Positions 1-9,089 of a stretch of 64,000 nucleotides of DNA are shown here, one piece after another (position 1 is the first letter of the stretch; each line of letters begins with the position of its first letter). Origin of the DNA: Anaerocolumna jejuensis DSM 15929 (GTDB lineage: Bacteria > Bacillota > Clostridia > Lachnospirales > Lachnospiraceae). Both the position numbers and the translations under genes were made by a program. The notes beneath the pieces were generated by a model, which had not been told where the DNA came from, did not search any database, and saw only the letters and a list, made by a program, of their open reading frames with translations. The DNA is taken from the NCBI RefSeq assembly GCF_900142215.1, contig NZ_FRAC01000031.1, positions 1-64,000 of the forward strand, in the 5' to 3' direction.

Positions 1-89
1 TTTCTCATATGTGAAATGATATCCTTTTTTATTTTATTGTAACATAACGCAGAAAAGAATCAACAGCTAATTATCAATTTGGTTGTACA

Positions 90-1037
90 CTAGTATAGCT
101 GATTGAGCTTGCTTTCAGGCTCTTCACCATTCTCTACACGTTTTATATTATTCATAAAGAAATCATATCTTTTTTTATGGAATTTTAGACCGTCAGGCAT
201 ACCTGCCGTATGGGGAGTAAGTATCACATTACTTAGATTCCGAAGCTCACTATCGTTTGAAAGCGGTTCAGATTCAAACACATCCAGGCATGCGCCTGAA
301 ATATCTCTGTTTTTTAAAGCATCTATTAAATCTTTTTCATTGACAATCCCACCGCGGGCAGTATTTATAAAAAGTGCAGTATTCTTCATTTTCTTGAATA
401 CCTCTTTGTCAATCAGCTGTTTGGTTTGCGGATTCAGGGATGCATGTATAGTTACTATGTCTGATGTCCTTACAAGATTATCGAAATCCGTCATTTTCAC
501 AAAACCGTCAGGTTGTACAACGGCATTTCTAGTATAAGCCAGCACGTTCATATCAAAAACCCTGCAAAACTCAGCTACTTTTTTACCGATAGCACCAAAG
601 CCTACAATTCCAATCGTTTTGCCTTTTAATTCGCTTCCTGTGTAGTCCAATTGATTTTCATCTATCCTGTTTTTCATGAAATTATCAAGAAACGGTATAT
701 TTTTATAATAGGACAATATCAGTGCCATTACGTGCTCGGCCACTGCCTGTGCATTCACTCCTGAAGCATTAGCCACCCAAATGCCGAGCTGCGTGCAGGC
801 ATCGATATCTACATTATCATATCCTGCACCCGTCTGTACCAATTTTAAATTTTTTGCTAACGAAAGCAGGCTGCGGTCCACTTTAATATGTTCAGGTATG
901 ATTACCTGGCAATCTTCAATATGATGCAGCATCTCTTTTCCCGGCGGAATAATTACAATGTCCCAGTCTTTTGGAAAATGACTTGTAATATTTAATTTTG
1001 AAATTTGGGTAAAATAACCTACAATCAGAACTTTCAT
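90..1037 (-). CDS. D-2-hydroxyacid dehydrogenase family protein
   Basis: This 315-residue protein is an NAD-dependent 2-hydroxyacid dehydrogenase of the phosphoglycerate dehydrogenase type. The Rossmann motif GIVGFGAIGKKV lies mid-protein, followed by the substrate-domain signatures NTARGGIVNE and DVFESEPL and the catalytic-histidine region LTPHTAG. I start at the internal ATG at 1037, not the one at 1055, because an AAAGGTGG ribosome binding site stands about 7 nt upstream of it. The substrate cannot be told from sequence. A second, decayed copy with about 85-90% similar sequence lies at 7449-8260, so this one looks like the intact member of a duplication. Confidence 0.9.
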   Translation of the reverse strand: MKVLIVGYFTQISKLNITSHFPKDWDIVIIPPGKEMLHHIEDCQVIIPEHIKVDRSLLSLAKNLKLVQTGAGYDNVDIDACTQLGIWVANASGVNAQAVAEHVMALILSYYKNIPFLDNFMKNRIDENQLDYTGSELKGKTIGIVGFGAIGKKVAEFCRVFDMNVLAYTRNAVVQPDGFVKMTDFDNLVRTSDIVTIHASLNPQTKQLIDKEVFKKMKNTALFINTARGGIVNEKDLIDALKNRDISGACLDVFESEPLSNDSELRNLSNVILTPHTAGMPDGLKFHKKRYDFFMNNIKRVENGEEPESKLNQLY

Positions 1038-1184
1038 TGCCAAACCACCTTTCATACTCTATGCACACTTCAAAGAAAATCCAATTGATGTTTTCAATTA
1101 CAAACACGCATCTTCTCCGTTATATACTGTGAGAAAAATCTCAGATTTTCATATTTTGCTCGTTGTTTTATTATACTCCGTCCT

Positions 1185-1313
1185 CCTCATATAGTCGAGT
1201 GTTTTATCCAGCTTCAATGAGTAGCGCTCCAAAGATAAATAGTGCGGCTCCAATAATTTGGCAATATTATGGTGGAACTAAAGATGCAGATATTGCATCA
1301 AGCCTTCCATTAT
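1185..1313 (+). pseudogene. Short orphan coding-like remnant
   Basis: An open plus-strand frame of about 40 codons ends with TAA at 1311-1313 and contains IIWQYYGGTKDADIASSLPL. It has no start codon or ribosome binding site of its own. It looks like the 3' end of a lost gene; I do not recognise the family. The rest of 1038-1374 holds the upstream part of the dehydrogenase duplication and nothing else visible. Confidence 0.25.
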
Positions 1314-1329
1314 AAGATAACAAAATAAT

Positions 1330-1367
1330 AATATAGAGGATGCCTAAAATAGGTACCCTCTTATATT
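1330..1367 (-). terminator. Hairpin downstream of lipoprotein gene
   Basis: AATATAGAGG pairs imperfectly with CCTCTTATATT, and a T-rich tail follows on the minus strand. It sits just after the stop codon of the lipoprotein gene at 1375, so it is probably its terminator. Confidence 0.5.
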
Positions 1368-1374
1368 ATATCCC

Positions 1375-2196
1375 TTATTTATTTTTTATTTTAGTCCAAT
1401 TAATTGCATCTTCTGAATTCCAAACTTCGTTATTATATATGATCTGAAATTCACTAATAGTATTATCTTGTTTCTTAATGTTCCAAGAAAAAGTTTTATC
1501 ATTTTCATCTAAAGAAATAATGCTCCAATTTTCACCACCGTCATGTGTTATAAACGCTACAGGATCTATATCTTTATTACTTACTGTATCGATACATGAA
1601 ACAAATATAATACCGTCCTTCATAGAAAAGAATACAGGCAGATTAGCATTAAAAGTAATAGCTGAATACTCAGATGAAGAACTTATATCTTGTATTTCCC
1701 ATGTAACACCACCATCATTTGTTTTATATAATCTTAGAGTTCCTTTCATTGGGAAATTACTTATTATCCATCCTACCTTACTATTAATAAATAAAATATC
1801 CCCTCCAGGCATTGTTGATGAGGTGTCAGCGGAATCAATAATTTTATCCCAATGTACTCCACTATCTGTAGTCTTATAAAGGATAGTATGCTTTTGACCA
1901 GCTCCAATTGGTTCGCTATATGCCTTCCACCCTTCATTAGAATTTATATAAACATATTCTTCTGTATTACCGTCAGCATCATGTTTGGATACAACATCTG
2001 CAATTCCATGATTTGGCTTCCAATCTGTGTTAGATTTATTCGCATCAGATGCCTGATTTGTTGAACTAATGTTAGGTGATTCGGTTGATCCTATGTTTTG
2101 TATATTATCTTTTATTTTATTATTAACTGTAGCTTGATGTCCGCAACTAACTAAGCAAATAACAAAAATTATTACTAAAATTAATTTTTTTTTCAT
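1375..2196 (-). CDS. Secreted lipoprotein with BNR/Asp-box repeats
   Basis: The 273-residue protein begins with a lipoprotein signal: basic MKKK, a hydrophobic stretch and the lipobox LVSC, with Cys at residue 18. A Ser/Thr/Asn-rich linker follows. The body carries three Asp-box-like motifs, TDSGVHWDKI, NDGGVTWEIQ and HDGGENWSII, spaced about 50 residues apart as in sialidase/Ycf48-type beta-propeller proteins. A GGGGAG ribosome binding site precedes the ATG. It is probably an extracytoplasmic membrane-anchored binding protein. No sialidase catalytic residues are evident, so no enzyme activity is proposed. Confidence 0.8.
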   Translation of the reverse strand: MKKKLILVIIFVICLVSCGHQATVNNKIKDNIQNIGSTESPNISSTNQASDANKSNTDWKPNHGIADVVSKHDADGNTEEYVYINSNEGWKAYSEPIGAGQKHTILYKTTDSGVHWDKIIDSADTSSTMPGGDILFINSKVGWIISNFPMKGTLRLYKTNDGGVTWEIQDISSSSEYSAITFNANLPVFFSMKDGIIFVSCIDTVSNKDIDPVAFITHDGGENWSIISLDENDKTFSWNIKKQDNTISEFQIIYNNEVWNSEDAINWTKIKNK

Positions 2197-2343
2197 TTTC
2201 TCCCCTAAAAGATTTCTTCTTATTTTTCACTACCATAGTATGTAAAAATCGGTACCCCTCAACAATCAATTACTTTTAAGATTAGCGTATTTTTTCATAT
2301 CAGAAAAGATATAACTGTGAATTAAATATCCGCTAATTTTGTC

Positions 2344-2772
2344 CTACCTAGTAGTTGGAAATTTACCTTGCATAATTAGTATTGCAATATTAAAAAATGA
2401 TTTGATATCATCACCAGACTCTTTACCATTAATAATTTGCTTATAGACCTTAGCTATCGGATTCACTTGATTTTGTACATTTTTTGAAAGAGTAAGACCA
2501 AACTCAGTATCCATCCAGATATAGTCGCTTGCATGATTGCATCTTAAAACTTCTCCTATGTATATTCCAAAAATATGTGCATATGTATTAGCATGTTTTT
2601 TTATTAACCCGTTATCCTTTTCTGAGTTAATATATCTGTCATGATATCCGTCGAGGATTTCATCTACGAAAATAATGCTGTCATCACTAAAATCAAGTGT
2701 TCTATTATAGGTTTCAATCCCAATTTTTATAGCAGAATTAATACAATAATCTATTGTTTCTTGGATGTCCAT
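2344..2772 (-). CDS. Hypothetical protein, possible immunity-type
   Basis: This is a 142-residue soluble acidic protein with no signal peptide. The central segment YAHIFGIYIGEVL resembles small DUF3806-like or immunity-type proteins found scattered in Firmicute accessory regions, but I do not recognise it firmly. It lies downstream of another small gene that appears frameshifted (2869-3401), in the same orientation. No toxin gene is nearby. Confidence 0.6.
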   Translation of the reverse strand: MDIQETIDYCINSAIKIGIETYNRTLDFSDDSIIFVDEILDGYHDRYINSEKDNGLIKKHANTYAHIFGIYIGEVLRCNHASDYIWMDTEFGLTLSKNVQNQVNPIAKVYKQIINGKESGDDIKSFFNIAILIMQGKFPTTR

Positions 2773-2868
2773 ATATCTTTACTCCATTCGATAAAATTTG
2801 CATGTGCTAACAATTTTGTAGCAATAAATATAAATAATCCGCAGTTCAAAACTACTCGATAAATATGC

Positions 2869-3401
2869 TCATTTTGTGTAGAGCATGCCAAAAACTTTTT
2901 GAAATCGTTCTGTATTAACACCATCTTTGACCTGCCACCTATTAAACGGGAACGAAAAATCATTGGTATGCTCAACTGGGGCGCGCCAAGTTATATCGGC
3001 AAACTTAACATCATAACAAGGATAATTGTTGCTAGGCAAAATGCCACAAATTCCTAAAATATCCAATAAGCTTCCCATTTCACTTTTATTGAACTTAATT
3101 ATCTTTTTCTTTAAAAGATAATCTCGATATATTCCTGCTTTATTGTGGGATTCTAAATCCTCCATACATTTTAGTAGCTTAATCAGTAATTCTATATCTG
3201 ATTTGCAACATCTTGCGGTTTTATTTTAAATAAGACAACGGCAAGTTTCGTCAAGGTTTGTTCATGGCTAATTCGCTTAGGATAATCAAACATATATCCT
3301 TCTCTTTTAGCTTGTTGAAAGTCATTATCCGAAATAGCGCCGTCTTTCCACCCATTGCTGCTCCAATATGTATTCAATAGAATTTTTAATCCATCATCCA
3401 T
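2869..3401 (-). pseudogene. Frameshifted hypothetical gene
   Basis: Two consecutive minus-strand frames appear to be one broken gene. The first runs from ATG 3401 (MDDGLKILLNTYWSSNGWKD) to a stop at 3192. The second is open from about 3225 to the stop at 2869 and overlaps it in another frame. Joining them near 3195-3215 gives a continuous protein of about 178 residues, reading DVANQI then IELLIKLLKCMEDLES. The second half alone has no convincing start. The composition (Trp-rich, acidic) recalls immunity-type proteins. The frameshift is inferred; a sequencing error could also explain it. Confidence 0.5.
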
Positions 3402-3696
3402 TTTCTCTCACCTCATCTAATATAAATAATAAGAACTTAGATGAAATGCCCATTATTGCTATAACATTTCCCAGTTTCTTTTTAACTCACCTAACAATTA
3501 ATACCCCTATGATATCATTATTTTACTTCTAACTCATTTTATGACTTACTATAAAATAATTCAACATAAATTTCCTATATTCACCATAAATAATTTTTCT
3601 AATTTATTACATATAATAGATTACACTATATATACTGTCTACTGCTTTTAGGCAATACATTAATCATTTTTCGAGTTGCCATTATAAGTGATATAA

Positions 3697-3741
3697 AATA
3701 AGACCGTATTTCTCAATAAAAAGAGAAATCCGGTCTTATTG
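3697..3741. terminator. Bidirectional hairpin terminator
   Basis: AATAAGACCG-T-ATTTCTC and GAGAAAT-C-CGGTCTTATT form a near-perfect stem of about 18 bp with a short A-rich loop. It lies downstream of GH31 on the minus strand. Apart from this hairpin and the dispersed element at 3813, the gap 3402-3909 shows nothing. Confidence 0.7.
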
Positions 3742-3812
3742 TAATCATTTTATTAAATAAACGGTCGTGCATCATCATTTATTGTTTCTACCACAATTCG
3801 TCATCATTATTA

Positions 3813-3870
3813 TCGTCTCAACGTGCCTTGAACGTTTAAAAAAGATGCCGCTTAAACCTATGCTCCTCCG
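3813..3870 (-). repeat. Dispersed HVET element, copy A
   Basis: Read on the minus strand this copy encodes SGIFFKRSRHVETIIMMTNC. It lies 40 bp after the stop of the GH31 gene, in the same orientation. It belongs to the family of at least eleven short elements described in the findings, whose frame ends like the HVETVVLLSK motif of RlmD. Confidence 0.7.
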
Positions 3871-3909
3871 TCAGTAACTTCATCTGACTATCAGCAATAG
3901 CATTGAGTT

Positions 3910-5943
3910 TTATAAGCCGACCGCCTTGCGTTCAAATACCGGAGTGTATTCGATTGGTGCATCAACTGATACCGTTATGCCACCGGTATACTTTTCTCCG
4001 GTAGAGGTCAATATCCACTCACCAGCAGGGAGATATACGTCTCTCTTGAATTCATTCAGATGAAGAATCGGCGCTACAAGATATTTGTCACCAAACATAT
4101 ACTGATCCTGAAGTTCCCAACATTTCTCATCTTCCGGAAATTCATAGAACATGGTACGAACCAATGGAGAGCCATTCGTATGAGCTTCTTCATAAAGCTT
4201 TTTGATATAATCATGCATACTAATACGGATATCATAGTATTTCTTCATAATCTTATAATTGTCTTCCCCATAACTCCAAAGCTCATTTGGCTGACCTGTA
4301 TGGAGGTAGCCGCCACCCCAGTCTCTGTTATCCAGCGGTGGAATGTTGTAAGGGCCTCTGTCCCCGTGCATACGCAGTACAGCTGAATACACAGCGAACT
4401 GATACCAACGAATCAGGAGATTTCTGAAATCAGGATCATTTACATCATCTGTCATGAAGCCGCCGATATCTGTCGTCCACCAGGGAATGCCTGCAAGTCC
4501 CATGTTCAGACCGCACTGTAACTGATCAGCGAAGGCTTCAAAGGTACTTGGCACGTCGCCGGACCAAACCACATTGCCATACTTCTGGGAGCCGGCCCAT
4601 GCACTGCGAAGCAGATTAACAACAGGCTTATTTTCCTTACTCATCTCATCATAAAATAAGCGGCTGTACATCTGAGGATACATATTACTGTTACTAAGTG
4701 CAGGTCCATCACAGTATCTGTAATTCTCAAAATCATACACACCATAATCCGGCTCAGAGTTATCCAGCCAGAAAGCATCGATGCCAAAATCGTAGTAATT
4801 TTTCTTGCATACTTCCCAAACATACTTACGTGTTTCAGGATTAAAAGGGTCGATTTCCACACAGTCGCCTTGATAATCATAGGTCTGCGCAGCGCCGCGC
4901 TCTGTCTTGATCAGAAGGCCTCTTTCCATCATCGGACCAAAGTTTTCACTCTTACGATCCACAGAAGGCCATACAGATACGACAACCTTGATTCCCATAG
5001 AGTGAAGCTCATCCACCATTTCCTTCGGATTCGGCCAGTACTGTGTATCGAATTTCCAGTCACCCTGTACTGTCCAATGGAAAAAGTCAATGACGATCTG
5101 GTCAATCTTAATGCCTTCTTTCTGATACTGACGAGCAACAGTCAGAACCTCATCCTGGGTTCTGTAGCGCAGCTTGCATTGCCAAAGCCCCATCAGATCT
5201 TCCGGAAACATATCAGCGTGACCGGTAACTGCAGTATAGTTTTCCAGAATCTGCTTCGGTGCATCTGCCACAGTGATCCAGTAATCCATCTCCCTGGTAG
5301 ATCTTGCAATCCACTCTGTATAGTTCTTACCAAAGGTTGCACGACCAACAGCCGGGTTGTTCCAAAGGAAGCCGTATCCTAAGGAAGATACAGCAAAAGG
5401 AACAGAAATCTGAGAATTACGCTGTGCCAGTTCCAATACACAGCCCTTTAAGTCCATATCATTTTGTTGATATTGGCCCATACCAAAGATTTTCTCACCT
5501 TTATTACCTTCAAATTTTACATTCAAGGAATAATCAGTTCCCCCAATGATTCCCTTCCACTCGCGGTTAATCACTTTCAAGCAACGGCTCTCTTTCGAAA
5601 TGGTTCCATCATACATACGGAAATATTCACGAAGGAACAGCTTGTCATCTTTATAAAATGAAATAATACCCACAAAATTCACAACTACTTTAATACGTCC
5701 ATTCGTAATGGAAGCAATTTCCCTCTGATCAATGGTTCCATCCCCTACCCAATGATCTTCCCTTTCAATCTTTACACTGCTATCTATATTCTCAACATTT
5801 TCTGTCAAAGCCCAGTCATTTCCATTAAACTTGCCAAGCATAGTGGTACGTACTCTGACAGAATCCTTACCCCAAGCTTCGATTCGACCCATTTCGCCAT
5901 TTTGGTAAAACACCAATGCCCCATTGTCATCTAAAAATTTCAT
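3910..5943 (-). CDS. Glycoside hydrolase family 31
   Basis: This 677-residue protein is a retaining alpha-glycosidase of family GH31 (alpha-glucosidase/alpha-xylosidase type). The nucleophile region reads FWLDNSEPDYG (Asp near residue 394). The acid/base region reads VVWSGDVPSTF, and the downstream HGDRGPYNIPP motif is also family-typical. There is no signal peptide, so it probably acts in the cytoplasm on imported oligosaccharides. AGGAGG lies 8 nt before the ATG. It is divergent from an AraC-family regulator across three 70-bp repeats, which suggests local control. The exact substrate (alpha-xyloside versus alpha-glucoside) is not decided by sequence. Confidence 0.93.
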   Translation of the reverse strand: MKFLDDNGALVFYQNGEMGRIEAWGKDSVRVRTTMLGKFNGNDWALTENVENIDSSVKIEREDHWVGDGTIDQREIASITNGRIKVVVNFVGIISFYKDDKLFLREYFRMYDGTISKESRCLKVINREWKGIIGGTDYSLNVKFEGNKGEKIFGMGQYQQNDMDLKGCVLELAQRNSQISVPFAVSSLGYGFLWNNPAVGRATFGKNYTEWIARSTREMDYWITVADAPKQILENYTAVTGHADMFPEDLMGLWQCKLRYRTQDEVLTVARQYQKEGIKIDQIVIDFFHWTVQGDWKFDTQYWPNPKEMVDELHSMGIKVVVSVWPSVDRKSENFGPMMERGLLIKTERGAAQTYDYQGDCVEIDPFNPETRKYVWEVCKKNYYDFGIDAFWLDNSEPDYGVYDFENYRYCDGPALSNSNMYPQMYSRLFYDEMSKENKPVVNLLRSAWAGSQKYGNVVWSGDVPSTFEAFADQLQCGLNMGLAGIPWWTTDIGGFMTDDVNDPDFRNLLIRWYQFAVYSAVLRMHGDRGPYNIPPLDNRDWGGGYLHTGQPNELWSYGEDNYKIMKKYYDIRISMHDYIKKLYEEAHTNGSPLVRTMFYEFPEDEKCWELQDQYMFGDKYLVAPILHLNEFKRDVYLPAGEWILTSTGEKYTGGITVSVDAPIEYTPVFERKAVGL

Positions 5944-5965
5944 AATACATCCTCCTATATGTCAA

Positions 5966-5993
5966 TTGATTTTTGGGATTACAATGATATAAT
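5966..5993 (+). promoter_or_regulatory. Candidate sigma-A promoter toward AraC gene
   Basis: TTGATT, a 16-bp spacer and TATAAT face the AraC-family gene. If used, the transcript would have a leader of about 300 nt running through the three hairpin repeats at 6089-6298. Confidence 0.4.
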
Positions 5994-6088
5994 ACTCTAT
6001 AGACGATTACATTTCTTCTGAAATACTATATATTTTTGATACTATTCTATGATTTAAGTTGTAATTCGGATTGTTATCCATGGAGGTC

Positions 6089-6298
6089 ATGTTTGAAAGT
6101 TCCTTTCAAGCTACTTATTAAAGCAGTATCGCAGGCAAGTCTGCGATATGCACGGGGTATGTTTGAAACTTCCTTTCAAATTACTTATTAAAGCAGTATC
6201 GCAGGCAAGCCTGCGATATGCACGGGGTATGTTTGAAACTTCCTTTCAAATTACTTATTAAGGCAATATCGCAGGCAAGCCTGCGATATGCACGGGGT
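6089..6298 (+). repeat. Three tandem 70-bp repeats with dyads
   Basis: Three near-identical 70-bp units start at 6089, 6159 and 6229. Each holds two inverted repeats: TTTGAAA-5nt-TTTCAAA, then ATCGCAGGC-AA-GCCTGCGAT. In unit 1 the second arm has a T that still allows a G-U pair in RNA. Each unit also contains a ten-codon frame beginning ATG TTT GAA and ending in TAA just before the second dyad. The last unit ends in CACGGGGTAT, which supplies the ribosome binding site of the AraC gene. Operator array and structured leader are both possible. Confidence 0.85.
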
Positions 6299-6304
6299 AT
6301 AAAT

Positions 6305-7183
6305 ATGAAATATACGATTGTTGCATCTCAAGGTAATAAAGAACAGCGCCAGCACAGTTCCTCATTGGTTCCCTACAGTATTTATGATTGCCATATACCA
6401 GATTCTTTTCCCAACGTTCCTATGCACTGGCATAACGAGTTTGAAATTGATTATGTATTGCAGGGAAAGGGCGACTTCATCTGTGGAGACGAACACTTTC
6501 CTGTAAGCAATGGGGACGTGATTATGATTTCTCCCAATATGCTGCATGCCGCCTACCCTTCTTCCACCATGAATCTGCATTATATTGCCTTTGTATTTCA
6601 TGCCAGCATGCTCGGGCTTGAAAGCAATGATCGCAGCAGTACCCATTGTATACGACCTCTTATCACAGGACAACTGCGTGTAAATATGAAATATGACCTG
6701 AGCCACCCGGATTATTCGGTCATACACTCCCTGACCGAGACTATCATAAGCTGTGCAAACAAAAACAATCCTTATGACGACCTTTTACTAAAAAGTGTTC
6801 TATTACAACTTTACTGGTATTTTGAAAAAAGCGATAATCTGTCTTCCTTTCAGGGTGATGATATTAGTTATTCTTCCCTAATCCGTCCGGCCCTGGAGTA
6901 TATGACCTATTGCTATATGGATTCCATCACGATAGGCGAGCTTGCCGCTAAATGCGCCATCAGTTCAAGTCACTTCATGAACTCCTTTAAGAAAGCCGTT
7001 GGCTGCAGTGCGATTGAATTTCTGACCCATCTCAGGATCAAAGCCGCATGCACAGCGCTGACCGAAACAACAGATGACATATCAACTATCTCCTACAGCT
7101 GTGGCTTTAACAACCTGTCTAATTTTAATAAGCAATTTAAAAAAATTACAGGAAGTTCGCCTCGGGAATACCGTAAACGATAA
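6305..7183 (+). CDS. AraC family transcriptional regulator
   Basis: This 292-residue regulator has an N-terminal cupin sensor domain (MHWHNEFEIDYVLQGKGDF) and a C-terminal AraC double helix-turn-helix (ITIGELAAKCAISSSHFMNS and ISYSCGFNNLSNFNKQFKK). I start at ATG 6305 because GGGG lies 7 nt upstream; the longer frame from 6218 runs through the repeat. It is divergent from GH31 and probably activates it in response to a sugar. The three 70-bp repeats between the two genes are likely binding sites or leader structures. Confidence 0.92.
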   Translation: MKYTIVASQGNKEQRQHSSSLVPYSIYDCHIPDSFPNVPMHWHNEFEIDYVLQGKGDFICGDEHFPVSNGDVIMISPNMLHAAYPSSTMNLHYIAFVFHASMLGLESNDRSSTHCIRPLITGQLRVNMKYDLSHPDYSVIHSLTETIISCANKNNPYDDLLLKSVLLQLYWYFEKSDNLSSFQGDDISYSSLIRPALEYMTYCYMDSITIGELAAKCAISSSHFMNSFKKAVGCSAIEFLTHLRIKAACTALTETTDDISTISYSCGFNNLSNFNKQFKKITGSSPREYRKR

Positions 7184-7309
7184 AATTTTACCAGCATCCC
7201 AAGCATCGCTCCCAAACCACACCTTTTCCCTTTTCCAAGTCCACCTTCATAATCATAAAATATGCCCAAAAATTCCCATTCAGAATTTTGAACAATACAG
7301 TATCAATAC

Positions 7310-7370
7310 AAATAAAAGAAAAGAATATAAAGAATCGGCAATTATGATTCTAAATATTCTTTTCTTTTTC
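7310..7370 (+). terminator. Long imperfect hairpin after AraC gene
   Basis: AAAAGAAAAGAATAT with AAAGAATC pairs with GATTCT and AAATATTCTTTTCTTTT around a short loop. It is followed by more T-rich sequence and probably terminates the AraC transcript. Confidence 0.45.
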
Positions 7371-7384
7371 ATAGCCTTCAAACT

Positions 7385-7441
7385 CTCTATATGCCTTGAA
7401 CTTACGAAAAAGGTGCCTACCAAAGCTGGTACCCTCTTGAC
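7385..7441 (-). repeat. Dispersed HVET element, copy B
   Basis: On the minus strand this reads VPALVGTFFVSSRHIES, a diverged member of the family. It begins within about 10 bp of the stop codon of the decayed dehydrogenase gene at 7449. Confidence 0.6.
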
Positions 7442-7448
7442 AAAAAAA

Positions 7449-8260
7449 CTATAATAGCTGATTGCGTTTGCTTTCAGGCTCTTCACCATTCTCTACACGT
7501 TTTATATTATTCATAACGAAATCATATCTTTTTTTATGGAATTTTAGACCATCAGGCATACCTGCCGTAAGGGGAGTAAGTATCACATTACTTAGATTCC
7601 GAAGCTCACTGTCGGTTGAAAGCGGTTCAGATTCAAACACATCCAGGCATGCACCTGCAATATCTCCAATTTTTAAAGCACCTATTAAGTCTTTTTCATT
7701 GACAATTCCACCACGGGCTGTATTTATAAAAAGTGAGGTATTCTTTATTTTCTTGAATACCTCTTTGTCAATCAGCTGTTTGGTTTGCGGATTCAGGGAT
7801 GCATGTACAGTTACTATGTCTGATGCACTTACAAGATAATCAATATCCGTCATTTTCACAAAACCGTCAGGTTGTACAACAGCTTTCCTAGCATAAGCCA
7901 GCACATTCATATCAAAGACCCTGCAAAACTCAGCTACTTTTTTACCGATAGCGCCAAAGCCTATAATTCCAATCGTTTTACCTGTTAATTCACTTCCTGA
8001 ATAATTTAATTAACTTTCATCTATCCTGTTTTTCATGAAAGCATCAAGAAACGGTATGTTTTTATAATAAGACAATATCAATGCCATTACGTGCTCGGCC
8101 ACTGCCTGCGTATTCACTCCTGAAGCATTAGCCACCCAAATGCCGAGTTGTGTGCAGGCATCGATATATAGGCACCCGTCTGTACCATACTTCGAAGAAA
8201 AGCCATTTGATGTTTGCAATACAAGCTCACATCTTCGAAGTTATATACTGCGAGAAAATT
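7449..8260 (-). pseudogene. Decayed 2-hydroxyacid dehydrogenase copy
   Basis: This is a second copy of the gene at 90-1037, including part of its upstream region. A CAA-to-TAA change (stop at 8010-8012) interrupts the frame before the Rossmann motif. A deletion of roughly 220 bp has fused the upstream region to codon 72 or so, removing the start codon and the first substrate-binding segment. The C-terminal part (NTARGGIVNE, DVFESEPL) is otherwise well conserved, although the catalytic HTAG reads LTAG here. It cannot make a full enzyme. Confidence 0.85.
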
Positions 8261-8284
8261 TGCTGAATAATATCCCTTTTACCA

Positions 8285-8385
8285 CGGGGTATAGGATTTG
8301 CCAAATTATTAATCTATTGCCAAAAGTATATGATTTTGCCAAATCGATTACACCTAATGGCAAAATGCCTTTTTTATACTTACAC
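8285..8385. repeat. Short TTGCCAAA direct repeats
   Basis: TTGCCAAA occurs three times within about 50 bp, followed by its inverse in AATGGCAAAATGCC. It may be the ruin of a palindromic element; no function is evident. Confidence 0.3.
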
Positions 8386-8404
8386 AGCATTACCCTATCA
8401 CCAC

Positions 8405-8427
8405 CACTGTCTCAACGTTCCTGTAAA
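8405..8427 (-). repeat. Dispersed HVET element, copy J (short)
   Basis: Only the core remains: on the minus strand the frame reads RNVETVVVIG. It lies 26 bp after the stop of the hypothetical gene at 8453, as for the other copies. Confidence 0.4.
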
Positions 8428-8452
8428 CCTTCAATACTTCATATACTCTAAA

Positions 8453-8803
8453 CTATCTCTCAACAAAAATTCTTACAGTTTCCTTCAACTCATCACTGAA
8501 CTCTTCTAGATCTTCAAAGCTAATCGCACTATCACTTATAAGGGAAATAATGTTATAAACAAGGTTCGATCGGCTCATTTCTAATTGAACGCCAGTTTTC
8601 TTCCTATCTTCCTTTATTCTCTTGTCCAGGCTCCAAAACTTTTCTGATGGATTAGCGTCTTCACTTAGTAATTCTATATATTCCTTATTGAGCCTGTCCA
8701 TATAGGCTTCCTGCCAATCAGCAATTTTATTTCTGAAAAGCATCCAGTCCTTTTTTGTAAATCTCTGCTCTTGCAAAGTCCAAAGCCTCCCTCTAAATTC
8801 CAA
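8453..8803 (-). CDS. Conserved hypothetical protein
   Basis: This is a 116-residue charged, helix-rich protein without signal or membrane segments. The C-terminal half (MSRSNLVYNIISLI, then FEDLEEFSDELKETV) looks like a conserved cytosolic domain seen in clostridial hypothetical proteins. I cannot assign a function. It stands alone between decayed DNA, followed by a short HVET element. Confidence 0.6.
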   Translation of the reverse strand: MEFRGRLWTLQEQRFTKKDWMLFRNKIADWQEAYMDRLNKEYIELLSEDANPSEKFWSLDKRIKEDRKKTGVQLEMSRSNLVYNIISLISDSAISFEDLEEFSDELKETVRIFVER

Positions 8804-8973
8804 CTTTTCAATTCAATTTCACAATAAAACCTTCAAATACTCTTTTGGTTGAAGGTTCTATTCATTACAATTTTCTTTAATTATAAAGATCGTAAGGCGC
8901 ACTGTCAAATTATATCCAATTTCAAAATATTTATTTTTCAAATATGATTGTGTATAATAACAAAATAAGGGTT

Positions 8974-8996
8974 AATGGCAATGGTATATTGCCATT
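8974..8996. other. Perfect 9-bp inverted repeat
   Basis: AATGGCAAT-GGTAT-ATTGCCATT forms a hairpin without a T-run on either side. It may be an operator or a remnant of a mobile element. Confidence 0.4.
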
Positions 8997-9089
8997 TCTA
9001 TTGTAAGTTGTCATTTGCTCCATTCGCAGTTAAGGCCGATTTGGATAGTTTGTTTTTACACAAAATCTATATATTCACATCGTAAACTG

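Noticed and set aside
1330..1367. Twelfth HVET element (GTYFRHPLYY on the minus strand)
   Set aside because: The resemblance is limited to a few residues, and the sequence is explained as a terminator hairpin.
6218..6304. Longer AraC start within the repeat array
   Set aside because: The extra 29 codons are pure repeat sequence, and the ATG at 6305 has a better-placed ribosome binding site.
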